Below, one piece after another: positions 55,827 through 64,000 of a DNA stretch of 64,000 nt. The position numbers were made by a program, and so were the translations under genes. The notes under the pieces were generated by a model. It was not told where the DNA came from. It did not search any database and saw only the letters and a program-made list of their open reading frames with translations. Origin of the DNA: Auriscalpium vulgare (Eukaryota; Basidiomycota; Agaricomycetes; Russulales; Auriscalpiaceae); NCBI GenBank assembly GCA_019915015.1, contig JAHBBC010000020.1, forward strand, positions 124,001-188,000, written 5' to 3'. Position 1 is the first letter of the stretch. Every line of letters starts with the position of its first letter.

Positions 55827-56335
55827 TTTGTAGTATCTCCGACCAGAATTGTCTTTTGCGCCTTTCCTGCTGTAGAACGAACCTGTACTATGAACGCCGA
55901 CGCTCTGCAGCTTGCCAACCCCGTAGTCTGACGGTACTTGCGGTTGTATTTTACCCCTCTCTGCCATGACGCGATGATGAAGCTACACATTCTGTGCATT
56001 ATATGATAGAACCCCGGACAAGTGGTCCAATATCACGGTAGGCTAGCGAGACGAAGCAGTCAGTCTTCCATGTGTACGGACCCGCCTGTAATTCATCCGG
56101 CGTACCTTCATGCCCTGCACCGCCTTCGTCAACCTGCGGTATACCATCAAACAAAACTAACCAAGTAACTAACCAAGGCAAGAAGCATCGTAAGCTAGTG
56201 GGAATAAGAGCACACTCGCGCGGACAACGTGACACCAAGAAACAGAACTCTCCATCACGGCGGGCAATTTTTTCTTAGTACAACTTGACAGCAAGAAATA
56301 ACCCTCTCCACGTTCAAGAACGGACTCACTACAAA
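55827..56335. other. Spacer
   Basis: Nothing recognised between the U pseudogene and the F-box fragment. Confidence 0.35.
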
Positions 56336-56548
56336 TTATGCGTGCGCGTGCGGCAAAATCTCGACCTCCAGGCCCGGCAGCACCTCCCTCACCCTGCGCA
56401 CCTGCGCATCGTCCACCTCGTCTTCTACCATTCTGAGCACCCCCAGCGTACGCCCCGCACCCGCGCGCCGCTCCAAAGCCACCACCAAACCGTTACCGTT
56501 CCAGTCGCCGCCCGCGCCGAAGTCGAAATCAGCGGATCCGATGGTGAC
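56336..56548 (-). pseudogene. F-box gene C-terminal fragment I
   Basis: Only the tail is left: ADFDFGAGGDWNGNG, ALERRAGAGRTLGVLRM, DDAQVRRVREVLPGLEV. Upstream it is fused directly to the end of duplication D1, so no F-box precedes it. Confidence 0.7.
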
Positions 56549-57284
56549 ATGGACGTTGATGGTGCTCTTCCCATGGCCAAGTCGTCGCCTGCACTCTTCT
56601 TCCCCAGTCAATATGATCCGCTCGTCAGCCAAGCGCCGTGGACACAATTCACGACGAGCAAACCTTCGTCCTGGTGAAGATCTGTCAACCCGAGCTGCAA
56701 AACATTCGCGCTCCAGGCTATGGTATACGCCGCGGTACTTCGGTTGGCTTGGCGGACAAGACCTGACGAGAGGGCCCCGCCGACTTGTCAACGGGCGCAC
56801 CAAAAAAGAAATGTGAACGCACCTTGAAGCTTGAGCACAGAGATAGCTTCTGAAGATACATTGCGATGTTTCCTGGGCCATGGTCGCTGAAATCAGCCCA
56901 TCGCGCGAAAGGAACGCGATACTCGGCACGCACGATGGAATTCCAAGTCACCCCGTAGACCTCCCTAATCCCGCCCACTGTTGTCTCTCATCGTCTTCTC
57001 TGAGTTTCTTATGCTGAGATCAATCCTGCGCAGCCGCCTCCCCGCGGCCGTGCTCACACCATCTCCTCGCAGTGAAGCGGCCTGCGCTGATGTTAATCAC
57101 TCCTTCGTCGCATTGTTAAGCTGAGCAATGCTGGCCTGAATATATACGGGATGAAAAAAAAATCGCTGGCTGAGCACCGGGAACGGTGGATGAGGGTGAT
57201 GGTGAGAGGAGAAAGATGCGTGGCTGCAAGAGCGGCACATCATGGGTTGCGCGCCACCCGGGCCGGGGGCCGGCCTAGTATCGT

Positions 57285-57909
57285 TGGGTTCCGGTGATTT
57301 ACGATTCCCACGAATCGTTGCTTATGTCATGTTCATACAGCGTTTTTTCGGACCATGCAACACACAAGTATAGCACTATATATAGTTATTTACTCCCACG
57401 ATGATTTTGAGTCATGATCGTTGTGCTTTGGCCTCCCTCCCTTTTGCCCGTAAACAACTGCACAGATCATTGTCTTTGCAGCATTTTTGAGACCATACAA
57501 TGTCCACAAAAGATGCAAAATGGTGAGATTGCAAGGGTTACTTACAGGTACAATTTGCAGACGGGGAAAGACAATGACATCATCCCGGGGTTTTAAATGC
57601 AGTTTAAAACCCGGAATGATGTCATTGCTCTCAATCCCAGGTGTCAACCGCATGCAACTGCACATTCAGTGTCCTCCAGTGTTGCCTGACACTGCGCAGC
57701 ATTGCCCACCATTGCTCAGTACCCCCCAGGGCCGCTCAGTCATGTCGCAGTGGCACATAGTCTCCAATAGTAGTGCAGTAATATTATTTTGCAGTGTACT
57801 TACTATCTGATTATGTAAAATAAATCCCAGTCCAACCCAGAATTGGGAGGGGACTCGGAATCGTACCGCCGTGCTACGCACCGGCCCACTCCCAGCAAGT
57901 GCAAGACAA
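57285..57909 (-). mobile_element. Insertion of about 625 bp with tRNA-like head, possibly SINE-like
   Basis: The sister copy (around 3355-3385) runs straight through this point, so the segment is an insertion. Read on the minus strand, it begins with a tRNA-like piece (57844-57894): TGGGAG and CTCCCA can pair as a short acceptor stem, and GGTACGATTCC resembles the B box GGTTCGANTCC. The anticodon arm is missing. The body contains a strong inverted repeat (57572-57627). No protein is encoded. A clear target-site duplication was not found. Confidence 0.45.
57572..57627. repeat. Inverted repeat, 25-26 bp arms
   Basis: CAATGACATCATCCCGGG faces CAATGACATCATTCCGGG on the other strand, both continuing into TTTTAAA around a TGCAG loop. 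One mismatch and one extra G. Confidence 0.85.
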
Positions 57910-58120
57910 GGTGCGTCTCCTCCGAGTCCTCGATCTCTCGAGGGATGCATGTGTCAGATGCACATAATTCATTCATTTCAGGACGCGACAAAAACATCGG
58001 CATGCATAACATTATGGCACTAGGCCTACGGGCTATCTCGCGAGGACCGAAGCACGAACTCGATGCTCAGTGCGTCCACATCGCGCTCTGTCTGTATATG
58101 CGACCGTGCCGTGCAAAAAA

Positions 58121-60441
58121 TCAGAGCCATAGTTTCCGGGTATGCGCCCACCCTTGAACAAACCTGCGGTGCGAAGATCAATTCTGTCAGCAGTGGCCTA
58201 TTTCGTCCCACTGCAGCTCGCGCTTTTACTCACGTTTCTAGCACCTCTCCCGCCGACGGCATGTCCCGCCTATCATTCACCTCCAGCTCGTCGAGGATGA
58301 CAGCTTCCGACTCGGAGCCCGTGGGTGGGATCGCGCAGACACGCAGCACGTTGCAGTCACGGTCGTTGTCACCCTCAACTGTGTCGTTCTCGATGGACAT
58401 ACCCCACTGCAAGAAAAACGCTGAAGGTCGCACAACGTCAGCACACGGGACGCACGCAAATAGGGCCGTACGCACGTCCTCCAGGCGGGCCCGTCGGATG
58501 GACAATTTCCGTGTCTGGGAGAGCGGCGTGTAGCTTCTCTAATATATCCCCGGGGCGCCCGCAGCGTCGGAGATCTAGTTTTTGCAAGCCGTAACCAGTG
58601 TGCGTACGTTCTTCGAGCCATTTGGGCAGGAGCACATCGACGTCCCCTCTGTATCCCGCTCCAAAACCCGGACCAAAATAGGCGGCAGAAAGGTCTACGT
58701 CGCGCAGCTTGAGTACTGAGAGTGACGGGAGGAACCCTGGTACTCATGTTCAGTATGAGCGACAGCATACCCGCAGACTGCTGTGCGTACCTTCTCCGGA
58801 CGACGCAGAAGATCCGAGCGCAGCGCAAAGTTCCTTGGCCGCACTGTCTACTGTCTCGATGTGCTCCACACACGGACAACACGAGAGTGCCACCCTCCAG
58901 GTGTCCTCATCCCACTGTGTGTCGAGTACGACGAGCTCGCGTAAAGATCGCGATGACATCGCCTTGACGGCCGCCAGTGTGCAAGGCACCCCATCCTCAG
59001 CGCGACCGAAGTTAAGCGATACGGGTGGACAGTAGGTCCGGCGCGTGCCGCGCCATGCAGACACAGTGATGGAACCGTAGTTGAACGCGAACGACCAGGG
59101 CTGCTCGCAGTGTGATAGAACAAGTTTGGTGATGGGCTCGTCGCAGCACAGAAGGAATGGATGGAGTGTTGAGATAAATGCTGCAATTTTCTCTGGTCCC
59201 TCAGAGCGATTTCCGTCCGGGATGTGTACCCGAAGTCGCGCCTGCGTCGGGAGATCCAGCAGCTGCAGGAGGCATTGCGCGTAAGGCATAGCAGCCTGTA
59301 GGCTCATATTTGCGAGTCTTTGCAGCCGGACTGTGCCACGGAGAGTGCTGTCTGGTTGAGCGGGTGCGGTAGTGCCATCGCGAACGGGGGGAGGCGGGAA
59401 CACGAGGGCGATCTCGGCAAGGTGAGGCATTTCCCCGAGAGCATCCGCAATCGCTTCGACGGTCGGCACGCGACCGCTATGGGCAACCCCAAGGTCGCAA
59501 GACCTGCATGCCACATACACTACCTTCAAGCTAACGAGGCCGCGGAGTCCTGACGCTGTCCAAGGAAACTCCGAGTGGAAACCAGTGGTGCAGCGGAGCT
59601 CCCGCAGTGCAGTCCCAACATCGGCGATGGGGATGATGGTGATTGCACGTGGCGTCGACCAGTAGTGAGGCTCCGCTCCGAGATCTATTTCGAGGCTCTC
59701 GAGGTCTTGAGACACGAAATATGATGCATCGATAGCGGTTACAGATTGTATGCGCAGGCGCGGAGTGCGGTGTAGATTCTCGCAAATGAGCTCCACATCC
59801 TGGTTATAACATGCGTCGAGCTGCACATCCAAATCGAGCTGGGAGTTCTGGCTGCGGAAGAAGACAGTATCCGTCCATTCGCGGCCGAGAAGGGGGATTG
59901 TGATTCTGGTCCAGAGGTCCGGGTTCCCGAGCGCGATTCGCCGCCACGCCTGACAGACATGCGTAGCCCGACTGATCCATCCGAGATCAGTTTTGTTGGG
60001 AGGGTCCACAGCTAACAGCGCCAGGAAAATCTTCTCAACGACCTCGGGCGGGAGGCGGCCGACGGGGACGAAGAAATTTCGCCGTGAATTTGTGGCGCTC
60101 AGGGAATTGCGCAGGTCATCCTGTCCGCGCTCGTGGTAGCATTCGAGGGTACGCATCGCGCGGTGCAGCGCCTGCTGTTCATTGCGGAGTTGTTGCGAGA
60201 GGGCATCCAAGACGCGCTGCAAGGACGCCGCGTGTTCCTCAGCAGCGTGCAGATCGGCGGGATCGATGAGGGCATGGTGTTGTGGGATTTCGCCCAGCTG
60301 TGTAAGGCGGCGCGCAGCTGCATCGGCCCAGTAGTCTGCGTCTTGGATCCCATGCTCGTCGTTTCTGCATGTCAACTGTGTCAGGCGTACTCCAGAAAAC
60401 AGTAATAGACGAGCGCACTTCATACTGATTTCTGCTTCCAT
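58121..60441 (-). CDS. F-box-like protein G, paralogue of A
   Basis: Predicted 713 aa. Exons: 58791-60441, 58476-58736, 58234-58420, 58121-58163, with the same borders and phases as gene A (exons 2 and 3 have exactly the same lengths, 261 and 187 nt). Start MEAEISMKCARLLLF; coiled coil AAEEHAASLQRVLDALSQQL; F-box from near residue 125 (GRLPPEVVEKIF, THVCQAWRRIALG). The last exon runs 9 residues longer than in A (FVQGWAHTRKLWL) because the TGA of A is TGG here. Upstream, the frame that opens gene A at 717 is shifted in this copy, which supports MEAEIS as the real start of both. Probable SCF substrate adaptor. Confidence 0.85.
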
Positions 60442-60606
60442 CGCAGTTGCTGCACTCTTGCGAAGAAAGGTCCCGACTTGGGATGGACAGAAATGGGGGA
60501 TAGAACGACTAGCGCAGAACTGACGGGCAGAGCGCGATGAGCTGGTCGTTGGGAAAGCAGAGCGCGCAAAACACGAGGCATCTGATGAAGGATTTTGGGT
60601 TGCATT

Positions 60607-62229
60607 CGCACGCCGAGCAGGCGTCTATGGATCCCACGGCGACCATACGATAGGTCATCCACTGGCTCATGTGGCAAAGAAACAGACGGAAAAGGACCAG
60701 CAGCACCAATAGAGGATGTCGGTCCAGTAGCGCGGCGAAGAGAGCATCACTGACTCTGGGAAGACGAGTCATTGTAAGAACCTAAGGATACACAGTGACC
60801 GGCCAGCGTTGGGGCAATTCGATCGCTCGACCCTGCACTTCCCCGTTAATCAGCGCATGGTATTCATACATTGATAACGAAGACGCACCGTGCGGCAGGT
60901 TTGACAGTAAACGCCGTTATTTGTGCTCACTATACATGAGCATTGATGGCGGTTGTCGTGTCGGAAACGGGGATACGTTCAGTTCTGTAGGACTGCATAT
61001 ATTGCGTAAGAACGGAGGTTTGACAGAGTATAGGAAAGACTGCTGACCAGCCGACTCGACGTGCGTCAACGTGAGGGTCTACGATGACGCTCGTGTTGCA
61101 AAGTGGGCAAGGTCCGCGCGTTGACCTTGGTTGAGAGCTTCAGCGGGAGCCGAAGCAACTGCGTTCAAATCGTCGGCGGAGAGAACGAGGAAGGTTGAAG
61201 GTGGCGCTGAATACAAGGCCGATGGACACTGTTACATAGACCACCATCCGCGCTGGCGCGCAGTCGGACCGCATGCGCCCTGTGCGCGCCTCGAGGCAGA
61301 TAATTGGTGGCAGAGTGAGGGAACCGTATGGTCAAACTTTTCATGGAGAGCATTGTGGTGCTCAGACGGACGGAAGCTCGCGCGCGGACGAGCATGCCCC
61401 ATGCGGTGCTGGCGCACTTTGTCATGTAATTCCGCACAACTTCGACTCTGAAGCTCTTCTCCGAGTTGTTCCACACGCTGATATCAATGCTGCGCAGCCG
61501 CCTCCCCACGGCGTGCTCGCGCAATCTCCTCGCAGTGAAGCGGGCTGCGGGATAGAGATCGACACTCCTTCGTCGCGTTGTTGAGTCGAGGGATACCGGC
61601 CTGCACATAAAACTAAATCAACGTCAATTGCTGGCTGAACGCGCGCGCGGACTCAAGAACGGGACATCCTCGGATGCGCGCCACCCGGGCCCGGGGGCCG
61701 GAGACGCTCAACGGCCCGGCAATCTCACGGCGCGTCGACGTCTGCTCGGAGTCGCTGACAACTCGCGCCCTCCTCGACACTTGCGCTCGACCTTCCTCCC
61801 AGCTGCCGCTTTCCCTCTATTTATGGATGTCCACCGCAGCTCGCGAACCAGAAACAGTTGCTCAGAGGCAAGAGGTCGGCGGAAGACGCGTCGGTGTTCA
61901 GGCGTGGGTCTGCAATCCGCGGAAGAATGCGTTGCGGAAAGACAGTGGAGAAGCGCGGCGGCGCAGACACCGGTGACCCTGACGGGCGAATAGGTCCAGG
62001 GACGTGTGGGTCAACTGGAGGTTGGCCAAGGAGGTGAATCCACGCGCAAGCTGCGCGCAAACCTTTGAACTCGCCAACGAATTCGATTCCAAGACGACGG
62101 TGAAGAGAACAATGCGTTCCCTGGATGTATGCTGTGGCTTGATCACAAGAACATCTGCAATATGAACACATATTTGTACAGCGTGACATCGAAAAGACAC
62201 CACGTACACTCTGACCCTCTCACCACAAT
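60607..62229. other. Spacer between F-box genes G and F
   Basis: No complete gene. Bases 61430-61620 are the third copy of the segment at 3550-3720 and 57000-57150; in the minus-strand frame this copy stays open longest (LYPAARFTARRLREHAVGRR, then SIDISVWNNSEKSFRVEVV), so it is closest to the ancestral coding sequence. Confidence 0.4.
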
Positions 62230-63807
62230 TCACACACCGCGCCACAGAACCTCCATCCCCGGCACCGCCCCTCTCAGCCCGCGCACCTGCGCATCGTCCA
62301 TCCTGCGCCCCAGCAAAGTCAGCACCCGCAATGTGCATCCCGCGCGAGCCCGGCGCTCCAGACCCTGCGCCAAGATCTCCGCGTCCGCGTCGCCACCCAC
62401 GCCAAATTCGACGTCCTGGAACGCAAGCTCCGTAAGCGCGGGGAGGAAGCCAGCTGGGGCCTCCACGAGCGCCGCACAGAACTGCTGTGCCGCGCGGCGT
62501 GCGACCGTGACGCTGCGCAGCGCGTGCGCGCCATTCAGCGCCTCCGGCCATGCCTCGTCGCCACCGTCGCTGCCCACAACAAGCTCTGTGAGGGACTCCG
62601 ATGCCAGTGCTGCCAGTGCGCCGGTGATCATGGCCTGCTGGAGCCGCGCGTCGTCCATAAAGGACATCGTCAGCACGGGCGCGCTCTCGGCGCGAAACGC
62701 GGTGATATCGACAACCATCGCGCCGTCGACCCACGGCGTTTTCGACACGATCGACACGATCTTGAGGCGCGTGATCGGGGCGGCGCGCACGCCTATACAT
62801 GCGGCGGCGGCGCTGAAGAGCGCAGGGAGGTTTGGGGATTCATCCCTTAAAAACTGCAGCCTGCATTGGACTTTGGCGGCTGCGGGGAGTGTAATGTGCG
62901 CGAGGATGTGCTGCGCGCCATCGATGGTCGTCCTTAGGTAGAGCTCGCGCAGGGTGGCCAGGACGACGACTGGCTGCGGCGATGCGGGAGACACGACAAA
63001 CGTGACAAGCTCCAGCTCCAGCGCGAGCAGCTCCACCGCGGGCATGCCGCCCAGCGCGGCGAACATCCCCGCGCCTTCGGTGCCACCAATCAACCTGCAA
63101 GATTGCTTGACGCGGAGCGACGTGAGATACGTGAGGAGAGGCGATGTCCATGGCAGCGGCCCGTCCGTCACCACGCGCAGATGGCGCAGAGAGGATGCGC
63201 CGGCAGCGCCGCCGAGCAAGCCTTCCGGGAGGATGGGAGGTATGTCCAATGCTACACCGGGGCGCGGGTAGTAACGAGTGAAGTATGTGAGATCTAGCGT
63301 GTGGATACGCGGGGCTGGAGTGCATAAAACATGGACGTGTGCATCGATGGCGTCGAGATGCAGAACTTGGGTGCGCGCGAGATTGGCGTTGAGAAAGGCG
63401 AGTTCTGCGCGTATAGTAGAGCTTGGTGAATGGATGTATTCCTGGGGCTTTGTGATTACAAGCGAGTCGTCCTTCGCGCGGAAGAGGAAGGTTTCGGTCC
63501 AACGAGCACCAAGTGCGAATGGCACGACAATGTTGGATGCCCACAGCAAGGCATCTTCAAGAGCGACGCTCCGCCACCGCTGGCAAACATGAGTGGCGTT
63601 GAGCCATCCCAGACTGCCCTTGTTCGTATACGATCGAGGTCGGTAGATGGAGGAGAGGATGGAGAAGATGTGGTGGAGGATCTCAGGCGGGAGGCGCGTG
63701 GCCGGACATTGAGCGTTGTGCTGCGCACCGTCCAGAGCGACGGCGGCGTTGGTCTCGTCGAGGGAGTCTGCGCCTCGCATGTTCTGCACGATGTTGAGAG
63801 AGGCCAT
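62230..63807 (-). CDS. F-box-like protein F with LRR-like tail
   Basis: Predicted 525 aa in one frame. Start MASLNIVQNMRGADSLDE at 63807; the frame continues 15 bases upstream without ATG. The F-box begins near residue 37 (TRLPPEILHHIFSILSS), followed by NATHVCQRWRSVALED and LWASN, then leucine-rich repeat-like sequence and the family tail (APAGFLPALTELAFQDVEF, LERRARAGCTLRVLTLLG, DDAQVRGLRGAVPGMEV). Closest in organisation to E. Probable SCF substrate adaptor, target unknown. Confidence 0.87.
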   Translation of the reverse strand: MASLNIVQNMRGADSLDETNAAVALDGAQHNAQCPATRLPPEILHHIFSILSSIYRPRSYTNKGSLGWLNATHVCQRWRSVALEDALLWASNIVVPFALGARWTETFLFRAKDDSLVITKPQEYIHSPSSTIRAELAFLNANLARTQVLHLDAIDAHVHVLCTPAPRIHTLDLTYFTRYYPRPGVALDIPPILPEGLLGGAAGASSLRHLRVVTDGPLPWTSPLLTYLTSLRVKQSCRLIGGTEGAGMFAALGGMPAVELLALELELVTFVVSPASPQPVVVLATLRELYLRTTIDGAQHILAHITLPAAAKVQCRLQFLRDESPNLPALFSAAAACIGVRAAPITRLKIVSIVSKTPWVDGAMVVDITAFRAESAPVLTMSFMDDARLQQAMITGALAALASESLTELVVGSDGGDEAWPEALNGAHALRSVTVARRAAQQFCAALVEAPAGFLPALTELAFQDVEFGVGGDADAEILAQGLERRARAGCTLRVLTLLGRRMDDAQVRGLRGAVPGMEVLWRGV

Positions 63808-63931
63808 GGTGGTTGCAAGCAAAAGTCTGATCGATCTTGATCGATCGCAGACGGACTGAAAGTGGTAATGAAGTTAGGCGCGGGTGTTTGCTCGGTGGGA
63901 GTTGCATTGCCCACCTGCAAGCATTGAGAAG

Positions 63932-64000
63932 TTCGACCTTGAAGCTTCGCCCTTGGGGCTTCGATCTTGACGCTTCGCCCTCGAGGTTTCGACCTTGAAG
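63932..64000. repeat. 28 bp minisatellite at window end
   Basis: Two and a half copies of a 28 bp unit (starts 63932, 63960, 63988) containing TTCGACCTTGAAGCTTCGCC, probably continuing past the window. It lies upstream of F-box gene F. Confidence 0.6.

Larger units (their letters stand above)
56550..60606 (-). repeat. Inverted segmental duplication D1, right copy
   Basis: Reverse match of 716-4175, carrying F-box gene G and one extra insertion (57285-57909). Confidence 0.8.

Noticed and set aside
57844..57894. Functional tRNA gene
   Set aside because: Only about 51 nt; no anticodon arm and a mismatched B box. Treated as the head of an insertion.

Overview
The window is fungal nuclear DNA, almost certainly from an agaricomycete basidiomycete. 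Genes are cut by many 45-70 nt introns with GTRNGT donors, CTNAC branch points and YAG acceptors. The gene content is typical of this group: expanded F-box-like/LRR proteins, MYND zinc-finger proteins and a KDZ-superfamily DNA transposon with a CxC2-type cysteine cluster. No rRNA, canonical tRNA or CRISPR array was seen.

Left part (1-11.5 kb): the edge of a MYND gene, F-box gene A, MYND gene M2 and coiled-coil gene K1, followed by gene relics. Centre (12-26 kb): a damaged MYND gene (M3), a small spliced gene, F-box gene B facing MYND gene M4, an F-box tail fragment, unknown gene U and F-box gene C. Right part (26.6-64 kb): K2, M5, F-box E, a broken copy of U, F-box G and F-box F. A, M2 and K1 reappear as G, M5 and K2, always in the opposite orientation. 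The window is therefore a large, degenerate inverted duplication folded around about 19 kb, with extra F-box and MYND fragments scattered through it.

The right arm is interrupted by the main discovery: a 13.8 kb KDZ transposon (34552-48336) that looks complete. It is bounded by an 8 bp direct repeat (GCTAGGAA) and short imperfect inverted ends. It sits inside an F-box gene, whose N-terminal part lies to the right and C-terminal part to the left; reading across one copy of the 8 bp repeat restores the F-box reading frame at the junction. The element holds four open, spliced genes: a 12-exon KDZ transposase, a small basic protein, a protein with two RNase H1 N-terminal-like domains, and a divergent 7-exon nuclear-type protein with a homeodomain-like WFNN motif. 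Inside each end is a 1.6-1.8 kb tandem array (104 bp units on the left, 123/126 bp on the right) built around the shared motif AGTAAATACT. This layout suggests very long subterminal transposase-binding arrays.

All gene models were spliced by eye from the sequence and checked by phase arithmetic; family names rest on motif recognition, not on searches.
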